64,000 bases of DNA from NCBI GenBank assembly GCA_025331565.1, contig JAFREQ010000012.1:8794501-8858500 (forward strand), given 5' to 3'. This DNA comes from Holacanthus passer (Eukaryota > Chordata > Actinopteri > Pomacanthidae). Under the pieces are notes generated by a model. That model made no database searches and was not told where the DNA came from. It worked only from the letters and a program-made list of their open reading frames with translations. Position 1 is the stretch's first letter. Each line of letters opens with the position of its first letter. The position numbers and the translations under genes are program-made. Below, one piece after another: positions 15,343-29,660 of this stretch.

Positions 15343-17234
15343 GGTGAATGGGTGGAGATGGAGGGGTGGGAGTGGGATGCAGGTTGTATGCGATTGCATC
15401 AGCCATAGTGCTGAATGTGGATTCCTGGATTTCGCTCACGTATAGTGGGGCCATTGAAAGGAAACAGGTGGCAGAGTACGGCGGGGGTGAGGGAGAGGGG
15501 GGGCTATTGTAATTAATGCTGCAGATGCTGCTTTCTGCAGCGCATCTGGGCAGTGCTCTCATTTCCAGAAATCTCCTCCAAATTCTCTGCAAATCCCCGC
15601 AGGCCTTCAGAATCCTTTTAAATCTCCCTGCAACTTCTTCTATTTCTCCTTGTTTCTTGACCATCACCTCCTCTTCACTCCTGAAACATTTTTTTTCAAC
15701 TGCACCCGATACAGCATTATTCCCTCTTCTCCCCTCTCATTTGCTTTCTTCATATTTGTTGCGGCCTCCCCCAAAAAGTCCTTCAAGTCCCCAGACCCCT
15801 GTAACCTCCGCTTCCTCTTCCTCCCGACTCCTGACCCCTCCCACACCCACATACCTTTGCATAGTTCAGCAGACCAATGGCATGTGTTTGTGTGGTCACA
15901 GTGGTAGGAAGCCCAGTCGCCTCTGATTACAGTGCGCTCAGGATTAGAGGGAATATGCTCTAACATATTCACTCTGGTATTATGCTGATATCCCCCGACG
16001 CTGCTTCACAGGAACACCACAGCCAGGCCAGGACGCTGTCTCACCGCAAACGACATGCAGAGCACCAGGTGGAATCAAAACTGGCCAAATGGGACGATGG
16101 GGGGGTTCAGTTCTGATGCAGAGGAAGGAAGGAACTACAGCAAGTTTGTATGGATTAAAGTGAAAATGTTGGAACCTTTTAAATAAAACATAGGGCAATT
16201 TAGACAGCCAGAGAAATAATGGAAATGATATACTGTATGCAATATCATCTGCTCTATTCCACTCCACTGTCATTTTGCAAAATTGCAACATGCGACACTT
16301 CCAGGAGAAAAAAAAAAAAAGTAGACATATTTTGATTTGCATTCGTTCACACATCAAGGGCACATTAAAATAAGGGCAAAGAATTCGACAATCTTCTGAA
16401 TTTTCTCCCCTCTTATCTCCCTCAGCTCGGCAAGTGCTGTGCCAACAGAGCACTGGGTGAAAAAAAGCATCTTTGCATAAAATAGCAAGCGAGCAAAATC
16501 TAAAACAGTTGGTGAGGAACTCTAAATAATCACGGTGCTTTTGGAGATGAATGCATTAGCATAACTTAGTCCCAGCGAAGTAATCACTCGTCTCAGGGTG
16601 AGAAGATCCCCTCCAGGCTCATCTCACTCCTGCTGCTTCTTTCCCCCTGAGTTCAGCCTCGGCAGAATGACTGACCCCCTGAGACTGAGGGGTAGATAGG
16701 ACACGTGGCAGAGAGGAACAAGTTCGAGACCCCCATTGGTTTGTTGCAAAGTGCCTTCGGCAAGTGATAAGATCATACACAAAGAAGGATAACTCTGCTA
16801 CAAAGCACCGTTTGGTCCGTCTTTATCCCCGCATCACTGTGGGAGTGACCACGTGTACTGAGAAGACAGAGAGTGTACAAATGAAGCTATGACCAAGTCA
16901 GCATGTGTTCATCGCAGGCAGTCTGAGTCTACAAATGAAGAAAGTAGCATCGAGATGAAAGAAAAAGAAATTCTTCATATCTAGATTAAAGGCATAGTTC
17001 AAACTGTGATTCTCGCTATTGTTGATAGATCGTGGCATTTGTGTGCATTTTAACAGAAGGGTTTAAAGTGAGTGGTTATGATGTTTGTGGCCTTTGTCTT
17101 CTCGTTGGGAAAATTCTAATTTTGCAAAAGTAAGTTTAGCTTTTTATATGTAATAAAAGGTTGAAGCACAATAAAAAACAACACCTCTGCCATTTAACCC
17201 ATTTTGTTGACAAATGCAATATTGCAATGGTAAT

Positions 17235-17300
17235 ACAAGATAAGATAATAAAGATAAGATAAGATAATTCTTTATTGATCCCCCAGAGGGGAAATTTGGG
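17235..17300 (-). mobile_element. 3' tail of a non-LTR retrotransposon (5'-truncated)
   Basis: On the - strand the segment reads as a short body containing gggatcaataaagaatt followed by tandem TTATC units. This is the form of the 3' end of common fish LINE-type elements that terminate in short tandem repeats. Only a few tens of bases of body remain, so it is a dead, severely 5'-truncated copy. Family assignment is from memory. Confidence 0.6.
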
Positions 17301-20300
17301 CACACGAAACAATGCTGAGTTTGCATATTTGTAAGGCAAAAATGTTTTCTTTGACATAAAAAGGTAGCATGCTAATAGTGACTCTAATGACATTGCATGG
17401 GGATCAGAATATAGCATGCATGAATACTTTCTTGTTTCCAGTTGGAATTAGACTGTAAGCAGACAAACATGTTATTTCCAAGCCAATACTGGGTGTATTT
17501 TCAAAGTCTAACATACAACATATAAATGACAAGGAATTAAAAAAAAAAAATCAGTGTTTGAGGATGTGTTTCCTGCTTCTGGGTGAAGCGGCACTCATTA
17601 TCCCATTTACACGCACAATTTGGGCAAAGCCAGGCTATCAGAACAGAGAAAAAACAAAAAAAAATGGTAAGAAATAAAAAGTGTTTTCAGTGGTAGCTCT
17701 GGCCCAATTAAACCACAGGGGCAGTCTGGGGTTAGCTGTTCTTTAAAATAATATTTAAAATAACTGAACTGAGCGCTCCTTTTCATGCTTCAGAAGTCAG
17801 AGAAGTCATCTAAAAAAAACAAGTTGTAAAGCAGGAAAATGTGTATTTTTACCAACAATGTTTAAATGATTTATGTTCACAGCCAATAGAAACAATGCAT
17901 GATCAAATGCTTGACTTAAAACAACCTTATCCAAATGCGAGGTATAGAAAAGCCTACAGGCTCTACAGTATTCTGGCTGCAGCACCGCTTACAAACAAAC
18001 AAGAATAAAGGAATTCTCACAAGCACCCAGCAAACCGTCCGCACGCGCTTATTCTCAAATCACACACAGTCAACAGGTCACTGAATGACCAATTATGCAA
18101 AATTGAGGAAATTCAAAATTATTCAAAGTACTGCAGGTTGTGTCCCTGCTGACATGCGGATAGCAGCTTTAACAGCTTCCGAGCTCAAGTAAACAAGTTA
18201 ATGTTACAATATGTGATAAAACCTCCAGAATCTCGACAACGCAGGAAGGAGCTAAATGCACACAGACTATTTGAACCATCAGAGGAAAACAAGCTAACTC
18301 TCCCGGTTGTTCCATTTAAATGATGTTTGTGAGAGAATACGTCTAGCTTTGTAATGAATTTCAGAGGTTAAGTCAGGTATTTAAATCAACTGTCAATCTC
18401 TTCCCTTGGCTAAACTACGGCAAGGGTGCAATACCGGCTTTGACCACACATTCTGGCTAACACTCGCAGGCTGCAACCCAGGAGGCGCTGTTTCACTCAG
18501 TTGAGGAAAGTAAATGAAAAGCGGGGAGACCAGGGTGAAGGTGACTTATGTGGAATCTTTTTATAAAGATGTACATTGAAGAGTCCTTGCTTGCCTTGGT
18601 TCATGAGAGAGGTTGGTTGGTTGGTTCAGAAGCATATGGTGGCAGAACTAACAGTAGCTACAAGGAATCAAAGACGATGAAACTTTTTTTGTAGAGTTAA
18701 CGTATTAATGATATTAATAATAATTCTTAACAGTAATACAATATTCGTTGTTCAGTTAAATGACATGCTACAAGAATATTGAGTTTGAATGATGACGTTA
18801 GATATTGAACCAGCACCCGATCAGTAAGTAACCTAATGGAAGATCACATAACAGAAGTTGCTCATTTTAATGGTGGGTCTATTTAATTATGTGCGAAAGG
18901 ATCAAATAAAATGCTAAACTGTGGTGAAGGACACAGCAAACATTTGATGCTTTTCCGTTTTTATTGTAGTTAGATTGTCATTTTATCTCTTGCCACCATA
19001 GGCTGGATGACATCTTAGGAGTTTCAGTGTCATTAATCATAATAAGATAAGATGTTTGGTAATGTTTGATATGCCATCGATTTAAATAACACCATGTTGT
19101 TAGTACTACTGAACCCACAGGGAATCAACATCCAATCAGCAATTCCAAGCAGCTCTCGAGCACTTTTCAGCTCACTGTTTTGGTTTTCTGGTCACTGACT
19201 GTCGAATCCACACAAAGTTCACCCAGCAGAAAGAAGGCTAACTGCCAAGATATCTTTCTCCTGAGCTGCTAGACCAAACCAGAGTTAAATGTGAGACCAG
19301 CGTTCATTCATGAACTGCATTCAACCGGTAGAGATGGCCTCGATATAGTATATCAAGGATCATGGCCAAGTGTGCTTTTCAGTCTTCTTTGATTTTTTTC
19401 AGAGGTCAAAAATCACTAAAAGCAGGTTTGAATGCCAAAGATAAATAAAGGGGGCTTCCATTTCAAAATGTCTGGCATTTGGTGTATTGTTTTTTTTTAA
19501 TGCGACTGTTGGCACTCTGTAACAAGCCAAAGTGTCTCTGCGAATAGTGACACAGTTGTTCATGATAACCCACAGACCTTGTTATTGACAGTTTTGTCCT
19601 ACTGCATGGAGATGAACAGTTGGCAGAAAGTAGTTCTCAAACTGTTCACAATGAGGTTCCTGCATTAACATAGCTGGGGCATTTTTATTTTTTAGAAATG
19701 TTGCTGTTGAGCTCTTCAAATTTCCTTAATGCTTTGAGCACCACAGACCATATGCCACTGTGAGTGCTCTGTACTGGGGTGATCTCCAGGAAATATGGGC
19801 GGATAGTACTCTGAGAAGAGGAAAAGTTTTTGTTCTCATGTTGGCAGAGCTGTGTCTCTGTGCCTCTGTGTTCATGTGGGTAATGGCAACAAAGAGTCTC
19901 CCCATTGAAGTTGCCTTTATTTAGATTCAGAAGAATCAGAAGGATGCTAAAAGTGAACATTTCCACTGGAGCTCCAGTCTTAGGGAATACAAAGCTCATT
20001 CACTACTGACAGAGGGGCCTTGTGTATTTCAGTGTCAGAGAGAAAAGTGTGCATTAGCATATTCTAGCTGAAGTTCCCTAAAGTGGCATATATGGATGTA
20101 AAAACGCTCCCACTTCCATCAGCAGCGTGGTGAATGTGCGTGGCATGCATTGTGTGCATTTCTCTTCTTTCTCTGCCTCTGGTGGGTTGTATGCTAACCG
20201 ATCCATTAGGGGGGGAAAAAAAAGACTACATGTTTACTGTAAATGTGGCAGTATGTTGTACTCAAGCTCATCTTTTATACCCACATCACATCAGTCATTT

Positions 20301-20566
20301 TCTTCTTACCTCTATTTCCTTGCTTGTATTTGCTGATATGGCTGCCTGTTGTCTCCTTAAATCAGAAACAGACCGTTTGAACAGCTTTTTGATAAAACAA
20401 AGAAGTGTTTTTTTTGACTTGCTGAGTGTTTTCAAGCATCACAGGCTTTTTCAGCATGGAAGATCGACCATGTTGACCTGTTGATGGATTCGAGATTCAA
20501 AAACCTACACACCTCGGATGACCACACATAAATAGAATGGCATGGCTGTACAAGCACTCGAGCACG

Positions 20567-20570
<4 letters not shown>

Positions 20571-20598
<28 letters not shown>
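20571..20598. repeat. (CA)n microsatellite
   Basis: Perfect run of about 14 units, preceded by an imperfect CG/CA stretch. Confidence 0.95.
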
Positions 20599-21100
20599 GC
20601 AAAAGATAAGCCATAAAAAGGAACACGCTCACTGGCTGTTTTCCTGGGTCCTGAAATTTGAAACAAAAGCTGTTGAGCTGTGTTCACTAGAATCTCCGGC
20701 CAAATTTCCCAATTCTGACTGCAGAACTTGTTGGCATAGCTGCTACTTGGCCTCTCAGTAGGATAGCCATAGTTTGTATGTGTGTGTGTTTGTGTGTCTT
20801 TACTGTCTGTTTGCTTGCGCTCATGTCTGTGCATTGCCTGAGTTTGGCAGTGAATACGATTAGGATGGAAATATGTGTTGGCTTACTGACATGCTGGCAA
20901 GATCTAAATGAGAGCAAATGAAAAAGGAGGCCGGGAATAGAAGTTGGGGATGAATGGGCACTGAGAAGGAGATAAAAGGTTTATATAAAGGCAGGGACAG
21001 CCAATTCTCCATGTGTGTGTCAACCCTCTGATGTTACAGGTGTTATCATTTAATCCATCCACTTTCTGCAACCGCCAGTTGCTTCGCTCTTCTCGCTCTA

Positions 21101-21126
21101 TGTGTGTGTGTGTGTGTGTGTGTGTG
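21101..21126. repeat. (TG)n microsatellite
   Basis: Perfect run of 13 units. Confidence 0.95.
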
Positions 21127-23570
21127 CATGACTGTGTTTCTCTCCTCTATCGTCTCTGTTTCCTCCAGTCTGAGTAAATGTCAGAGCAAGCTGCTGCTCT
21201 TCCCAGACCACGCCGTGGGAGACAGACCAACCTCATCGCTGTGGCAACCCTCTGTTCTGGCTCAAAGAAAGAGGCAAGGGCGGAGAAGAAAGGAACTTTT
21301 ATGCCTCTGAGCCCCCACTAGTTTCCTCATCCCCCCTCGTCCTTGTGCATTGTAGCCCAGCCCTGAACCATGTGGCCAAACTCCCAGGCCTTTTTAGAGA
21401 GGAGGAAGAGAGGAGGGCTGCAATTACTAAGGAGGTGATGAGGGATTTCTAGAAAATAAGACGCTGTAGGAATATAAGCAGGAACTCCATGCGACGTTGC
21501 TCTTTGATAGATACTCCATAAATTAATTGAATAAAAGAAACAAAAACATGCTCTTCAATTCTGAAAGAAAAAAAAATCCTGCCATAGACATTTCTCCTAA
21601 GAGGTAAAGAAAACTTCACTAGAATTACCAGCAAGGCAAGGAAATGGCAATATTAGATTTCCCAGAATACTTCCTTGGCTCGGAGCCATTGTATTTGCTT
21701 TCAATTTATACCAGCAGGAGACTGCCTGATACCTTTCTTCTCTGGTAATGGCTTTCTTCTCCAAGCTGACTTGTCACCTCTAACAAGAGGTGTACCTTAA
21801 GGGATTTCAGTGGTCATAAGGAGTAGTCATAGGAGCCAGGCCAAAGACTGTCACTCATATCCAGAGTAAAGACTATTTTTTCGTGACAGCACAATCGGTT
21901 GTGGCGCTAAGTTGAGTTGCTGAAATGACAGCATTTAGCTATTACCCTCCCTGGGGGAGAGGCAGGACACCGTTGGAGAGACAAAAATTGAGAGAGGGAG
22001 AGGGATAGAAGTGCGGCGGTCAGAAGTGAGGAACCATCTGGTTGTAGGTGAAGGACCATATTTAACACTGGCGGAAGCCCAATATTGTGTCTCTGGTGTG
22101 TGCAGGTTTCTGCCTGTAAATTTGCCCATTTACCACTGTAAATCTGTCCATTTTGCTCCTGCGATTTTTCTCTAAATCCGTTTGCACCCAATATTCATTT
22201 TTTCATTCCTTTGGGTACGGACAAGCAAACAAACACACACAGACCATAATTGTTAACTTGTCCGTCTGCTGCATCCTGTCTGCTCTAATAATGCAGATTT
22301 ATTTCTCTCTGTGTCACTGTCTTATCAATTCTTCTCAGTTCTTCTCACTCTTATTCTTGTGTTGGAAGCAACAGGAAAGACGTACTCAGCTCTGTCCTGG
22401 TGTGAGACCCATTTTATTTCACCCACGCCGGCTTGCAAGCTATTACAGGCTGCATGAGGGATTGTACTCCTCATCTTTCTCATTTCATTTTGTCAGTGTG
22501 TGTGCTTATAAAAATGTCCGTCAATATGTACACAAATGCACAGGTGTGGATGAAAGCGGTGTCTGCATGTAAATGTGAATATTCATGGGTACAGTTTTGT
22601 GAAGAGAGGGGTTGTTTTGCCAATAATAATCAGTGATCACACATATGTGATCGCATGTTCCCTCATTAGGACTAATATGCTGCGTGCATGTGCATAAGGG
22701 GGAGAAGGAACAGACTTGTCGTGGGAGCTGTGGCAGGTGTGTTTGACTGAATTTCCATGTGAGATGTCCTGTTCTGGGCGATCTTGATCATATGAATGTT
22801 TTTGAAGGTGTGTGTGCATGCGTGCTTTTTTGCCAGCGTGTATGTGTGTCTGCACAGACCATGTGTATGCATAATAGTGTTTTCTGCTCGACTGGCTGTG
22901 CCGGTGTGCGCCTGTGTTCAGGTCGCGCATGACCCTGGCTCTGCTGGGAGGTCCGTGTCTTTCATGTCCCCTGTTCAGTTCTCCCTCAAATTTGGGTCAA
23001 AGGATAAAAGAATAACCCCTATCTGCTGTGACACACACACTCCAACACACACCGACACACTGGTCTCTCTGAAAAATGACTTCCTGGAGATTTGAGTGGT
23101 AACAAGGTGGCACGGTGGAGGACACTGAAGCGGACAACTTTTAAAATTCACCTTATGTTGCAGCAGACACACTGTCCTAAATCCTAGATCGTGTCGCCTC
23201 TCTCTATTAACAGTTACTCACTGCACCAGTTACTCATCCAGTCCTTCCCCATCTCCCTTCCTGTGTCTCCCTCGCTTTGTTTCACTATATCCCACAGTTG
23301 ACCTTGCGTAGACCAGATGAGAACGCTGGATTTGCAAGTCGGCAGTGAGTCGATTAGGAACGTGTTGTGGCTCAGTGTCTCCTGGCATCTCTGTGTCTGT
23401 CTCACCATTTCTCTCTCTCGCAGATTTTCTTGCTCTTCCTCGCGTAGACTTTCCTTCTCTCCCTCACTAAGCCTCTCCAACAATGCTGATGCTCTGGACC
23501 AGCTTCAACCCTCAGAGGAGGAAGAAGCCATGCTAGGGCATTTGTGCGTGTCAGTGTGTGTTCAGGCATT

Positions 23571-23596
23571 TGTGTGTGTGTGTGTGTGTGTGTGTG
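23571..23596. repeat. (TG)n microsatellite
   Basis: Perfect run of 13 units inside a wider TG-rich stretch. Confidence 0.95.
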
Positions 23597-26500
23597 GCAG
23601 TTAGGGAAGATAGTCCTTGCCAAAAGAACAGAGTGAGCATCCTGAGTCCCCTGCGTTTCTGAGCAGTGGCTGTCATTGAGGTCTTTTCTTTCTCTAGTTA
23701 AAAAAAAAAGGCAAGCAGGGAATTGTTCCTGCACTGGGACACCCTGCCTCTCTCATGACTTCTTGGAGCAGGGCAGTGTGTGTGTGTGGAGGATGTTAAG
23801 ACCTACTGCCTGTCATAGATAAAGGCTGCAGACCTCCTACCAGCAGTGGGACACAACCATCTGGGAGGACCACTTGCAGTGCCTTATATCCATGCAACCC
23901 CCTGCTACGCACATTCGTATTCACACATACACAGCATCCTTAGAAGTCCATGCTGGGCAAGGGAGGACCCTGACAGATTGATGGAGAGCTCCCCTTGGCA
24001 CACTTTTTGTCTCCGACATCTTTTTTTAAAAATTATTTGACACAAACCCTCCTCATCACTTCCAACAGTCTGTGCTTTCACCTCCTTGTCTCCATCCTGC
24101 ACAGCTAGAGCAGCACATTGTTCCCGGACCCTGTTAATGGGAAAAGAGTGTAACTTATTTGTCATTGTGTGAAGAGTCATCAGAGCCTGACAGGGGTCCG
24201 TAATGACAGAGAGATGTTTTCTCTGTCAGCCAGCACATTACGGCGGACAGAAGGAAGTGAGGGCCGCGGCGTGCCTCTTGTACTTGTTGCTGCGCAAGTG
24301 CACGTCAGCGTGAGCAGCCAAATTACATCACTGTGGCTCGTGCCTGCCTCTCAAAATTATAAACATCACGGTCCACAGTTGTTCCAGCTGTGTGCAGCTC
24401 CACAGGCTGTGGTCTGTGCAACCAACACCTCCATAGAAAGACATGAAAAAAAGTGTTTGTTCTTCCTCATGCACCATCACATGCTTTTCTTTTTGATATA
24501 TATTGATCCAGCCTGTGTAGATAATATATGTAAATTTCAAGAAGATGCGCACTCAAAGTTGATTAACGTCAAACTATTAACTCTTATGACATGAACATCT
24601 CTTGCATCCCTATAGTATTGCTGAAAAACCACCCACAGTCGTTTGTTATTAAATTCACATTTTTTAAATTTATCAACAAGGTGAATAAATAATTAATAAC
24701 ATAATAGATTGAGATTTGTTTTAAGGAAAAATGTGTACTCAGTTAAATGAGAGCTTGCTGGAGTCTTTAAAAGATGCAGAATACTGTATCTACTGTATCT
24801 ATACTGTAATTGAATTACTACTTCTTGTTGACCATGTAAACAAAGAAATGCATGTGTTTGCCTGGTTTACTTTAACTTTCAGTGTTATTTTCTGATGTAC
24901 TTGTTGTCAACTACAGTGTTGGAGGGGAATGGCAGCATGTGCACATTAATGGTCTGGACACTGGTCAACAAAAAAAGGCTGTCTACAGTGAAACAGGTAT
25001 GCTGAGACCCTGAGGGAGGACAGTGGATAGAGGCAGAAAGCTTCACCCATTTGGTTTCTCCTCTCCAGTGACTCAGGTGCTGATCTCCTTCCGTCTTTAC
25101 CAGCAGAAGCGTGAGAAGTGAGAGCGCAGAGCTATCCTGGGAAATTACCCTGCCGACAGACGGCACATTGAGACTTCGTTAGCACAACCACCCAACCTAG
25201 TGCCTCTCCATCCTGATCGAACGGAGCAACTCTCCATGACAGAGTAAACAAAGGAGAATCACAGGCATGATGAGCAAAAGAAGGGTTTTTTCATGTGACT
25301 CAATTGCTGCAAATCCCTGAATACCCATGTGGCTTTGCGCGTCCATGTATTTGCACTTATGAGTGTGTGCGAGTGGAACTTTCTCTTTGTTTCAATTATG
25401 CATGTACGAATATGTTTATTGTGTGTGCATCTTCGTGGGGGTATTTTATATGTAAATTTCAAGATGCACCTGTGTACAATGTGTCCATATTGATACACAC
25501 CATATAATACTGTATATTTCTGTGTTTGGTTGTTTGTATTAATGCAAATATTTGTGTGTGTTTATATATATGTGTGTGTGTATGTGTGCTTTTCCGTCTT
25601 TCTGTCTGTGTGTGCTTCTTTGTGCGCTTCAGGCAGCGAAGAATGTCTGTGTTGAGGAGAGAGAAGAAGCAGAGGAGAGGTGTAAGTCAGAGACTGCAAG
25701 TAAACAACCTGCAGTAGCTACAGCAAGTGTCAGTCTCCCTGCCTCTCTTCCACTGCTTCCGTGCCTTCCTCCTTTACTCTTCATCCCCGCGCTTAAACAA
25801 ACACACACAGCGATTGTGCTGCCAAGTTGCTGAAGAACTCGTTCTGCAAACTTCCGGGCTTTGCATCTCTGCTCAGCTTTTTGTGCCTAAATTGATAATT
25901 GAATCGACTATCGCCATGTAATCAATTAGGGTGTTCATCCCCGGCTCTGACTCAAACAGTTAATTGGCTTGTGCCACAGAGAGGCTGAGACGGAGAGCAG
26001 ACTGGTGCAGGAGGGACTGTTGGATTACTACAGATGGGCTCGCAGACCTATTTGCATTGTGTCTGACTTTAAGTCCTTGATTGCCTCTCTGGTTCAGAAA
26101 TTGCTTGGGTGCGAGCAGCGCGCAGGTTGGGATTGGACCTCGGTGACAAATCCTGCCTGTTTTAGTGAAGAGGGCAGGAATACATATAGAGCGCACACAG
26201 CGGGTTATCTCTCTGCTTTGATCACAATCTTTCAGACAGATGCATGCAGGTTTCTCTTCCATTAAACACCTTTTGTTACTTTTTACCCAATGTCCGGAAA
26301 AATTCTTTGCCACCTGCGGTCAGCGCTGCTTTGTCTGAGCACATAGAGAGCAAAGCATTTCAAGTCCAAACAACCCTGCAGTATTGATCCACCCCACACC
26401 TTATTCCATTTTGTCCTCTAAAACATGCCTTTTCACTCGGTTGACTTCTATTCAAAGCTATCCAGTGAGACCTGTGTCAATGGGGAAGCTTGACTTCATT

Positions 26501-27861
26501 CCATAGCTCTGGAAGCCCCCTGGGGGCTAAGCATAGGCTGCTAGACCATGACAGGCAGGGGGCTAATAGGCCGGATAGGATTGGATAAAAGAAATGGGGG
26601 GGTCAAAGCAAAAAAAGTTTTAAGACCAGAACACAGCCATCTGCTTTTGTGGTGATGAGCATCAAAGCCTGAAGGAGCCCTGTTGGGTCCCTCTTTCAGA
26701 TGGCCGTCCTACATATGGGCTTCATATTTCACCAGGACAGACAGTCAGCAAGGCCCATTGGGCCACAGCCGAGGCCGCTATTCTGTCTCCCCGCATGGTT
26801 TCCAGCCTTTGAGAAGAGCAGCGAGATTACTTTTATTTCTCCTGAGAAATGTGGCTAATAAATGACCAGGCTTGACCCAGAGGATTTGGGCCTGCACCCC
26901 CACCTCACTCAGTGAAGGTGTGGAAGAAGAGGGCCTCTGTGGGTCTGTTACTGTTGAGAAAAATGGTGGAGAAATGGGTCAGTGCATGGCTGCAACGACA
27001 TGCTCCCAGGGTGATTAATTATTGAAGTGACTAATACTACATTTGCCTGGCAGCACCAGGGGCTCCAGTCCACATTGGTGGCACCATAACAATAATCAGC
27101 CCCGCTGCATCTTTTATATCTTTCCACCCCTCCTCACTTCTCCCTGACTTCCCCTTAATTTCCACCCTGTTTGTTATTTTGCCCTTACAGATTTGTGAAT
27201 TTCTCTTCTGTCTCTCCCTGTTGACGAACACAGGCCTCGGCTAATTATGCCTTTTCACTCATTCTCTCTATCTCCGTCCCTCCCTTCCTCTGCCTTCCTC
27301 AGCCCCTTCTCTTGTTTCCCCTCTGTCAGTAGCATGGCCTCTATCTATAAGCGTGCTCCTTGATGAGAAATGTGAAGGCCAAACACATATAATATCAGCG
27401 CTGATGGAAAACAGCCACTCTTGTCTAACTCTGCTTCTCCTTTGCCTTTTGCAAGACTTTGCCTGCCTCAAGGTAGCATATGGCATTCTCTGAGACTGCT
27501 GGACTCGTTGGCCTCCCACACAACACTGTGCATCCATCTCTCCCTCACTCACAGCTCCTTTATGGGCTCTCCAACAGTTATTTTCTCCCGTACCCCTCTC
27601 CCCTGATACTGTGCAGAGCCCCATCCCTCCACATTCTATTTCACACAGCCACACTTCAGTGACGTTCACTGCAGAGATGGCTCAGGTCTGGCAGTTGGTG
27701 AGAGGAGGGCGGTCGAGTCTGGAAGGCACAGTCATTAGTTAAATATTAGCCAGACTGTGCTCTATTCCCCCAACATCCAAGGGAGGGGTGCAAGAGTCAT
27801 ACCCTTCCAAAACAATGGGCCATGAGGGGATGGCTTTGTGCCCTCGTGTTCAGATGCATGT

Positions 27862-27867
<6 letters not shown>

Positions 27868-27902
<35 letters not shown>
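27868..27902. repeat. (CA)n microsatellite
   Basis: Perfect run of about 17 units. Confidence 0.95.
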
Positions 27903-27904
<2 letters not shown>

Positions 27905-29483
27905 TACACAAACCTGCCATCCTTCCAAGCCCATACAGATGGTGTTCTCTTTGTTATATATTGTGCATAAGGCACAGTACACCCCTTGAGAGATGGGCTA
28001 ACCTCGCCAAGGTACAAGCAGAAGGTGTAACAACAATGAAGGTGGGGTCACAAACAACAGTAGATAAGGCTCACAATTACACAGTTGTACAAAAGGAAAC
28101 ATGACCGGACCGAGTGGATGTGTGTTGTGTCTGCAGATGTATAAATTCTGAGCTGAGGATAAAAGGTTAGATCCCACAGTAAAGTCAAAGAGGTGGTTAC
28201 ACACTGTGAAAGTTGTGTAAGCACATATTTGCGCCCATTTTTTTGTATTACAGGCAGGGGAAAGTGAAGCAGGATGCAATAACTGTCATTTCCCGCCCGG
28301 TAAAAGTCACAGTCACTCGCTGATGTATGGACAAAGGTAGATATTGTTTGCTCGGGTTTTACAGTATATTGCAGTTGAGCTGCTGTTTTATGTGTCTGAT
28401 TTGATGTTTCTGCATAGACCATGAGGAACGGCATCATTCTTGAAATGATCGGTCTGAGTGGAAGAAGTTGGAAAGAGGGGAAGGGTTTTTGTGCATAGTT
28501 TGTTTTCCCCTCCGGATTCAGATGAATCCTTTGGTGATTATAATGAGAACACTGTTGTCGGTCAGAGTTTGAGGTCTTGCTAAGAGTGCTGCTTTGTCCG
28601 AGTGTTTCAGTGTGTGCGTGCGTGTGTGTGTTTTCTCCAAGGCATGGTGTGTGGGAGCCACGAGGAGCATGCACAGGAGTCATGCTGTTTGTGTGGTGAA
28701 GGGTGTGTGGAATCCATGCTGTGAGATTCAGAGATCATCTCTGCTCTGCCCAGGAAGCCTCTGGTCAGACAACAACTAGCTCAGCACACTCCCTCTCTCC
28801 TCAGTTTTTTTTTCTGCTCACTTCCTTCTCCTGTCCTCTCTATTGTCTTCACTTGAAATGTGAAGACAACATTCAATAAGAAAAATGAAGTAATGCCTAT
28901 AATGCACAATATAACATCACAAAACCAATTCTAACATTTTCATGGAAATTTTAAAGATGTAAGCTGCTGTCAGCTTTAAGTTGCAAACCCCCCATTCCAA
29001 TAGGATTTACATCTCGGCTGCTTTTTTATTTATGTACTGTAACCTCCATATAATGTCCCTCCTGTGGTACTCCACTCCTCAGGTAACTAAAAGCAGATGG
29101 TGCTGAAATTGGAAACAGTCTGATTCATAACTGAGTTGTTCAAAGTCAATGCTTTCTTTCTGGCTGCACCCAAGCAGTCACCTCATGTCTTTTTTGGGTC
29201 TTTTTATTTTCTTTGTGACAAGAGAGAGGTGGTTGGGGTTGGGTATGTGAGCTGGTGACAAAGTAGACCACTTGCATTCGCCCGCTTTCAGAACCAGAGT
29301 GAACAATAGATAAACTTCTGAGGCCACCTCCTGTTACCGAGTGGAACCTGACACTGTGTCTGGAGTTCAACACTACACAAGACTGACTAAAACCACCCCA
29401 GGCAAGGGCCAGCAAACCTTGAATCCACATTAATATGAATTTATAGATGTATAGCTGGATGGATAGATACACCCATATGTTTC

Positions 29484-29660
29484 CAGCTCTGCTCTTTATC
29501 GTTCCCCAGAATCCCCAGCAGAGTCAACTGGGCAGGCACAGGTGTGAGCAATTAGTCGGATTCAGTAATGTACTCGCCTGCTCTCAGCTCTTTGCTCTCC
29601 TGAGTCCCAGACGGGGTCCATTGGGCAGGCAACAGTGCAATTAGTTCAATTTGGTAGCGT
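29484..29660. repeat. imperfect tandem duplication, two units of about 100 bp
   Basis: Unit A (from 29484) and unit B (from 29585) share, in the same order, cagctct, gctct, cccaga, a TGGGCAGGCA block, acag or its relic, and GCAATTAGT. Gaps of a few bases separate these matches. Both copies have diverged, so the duplication is old. No coding potential is seen. Confidence 0.6.

Larger units (their letters stand above)
5766..17234. other. gene-free flank, second block
   Basis: No supported gene. The block contains the (ATT)n repeat at 6511-6538, the (GT)n repeat at 15318-15342, a pyrimidine-rich stretch at about 15570-15840, and poly-T or poly-A runs (for example near 9580, 9870, 13012, 16308). 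Frames of 157-159 codons at 13982-14461 (+) and 15980-16453 (-) show no domain, signal or splice context that I can recognise. Confidence 0.6.

Noticed and set aside
16670..16735. Possible tRNA because of a B-box-like agttcgagaccccc
   Set aside because: No A box, acceptor stem or cloverleaf could be drawn around it.
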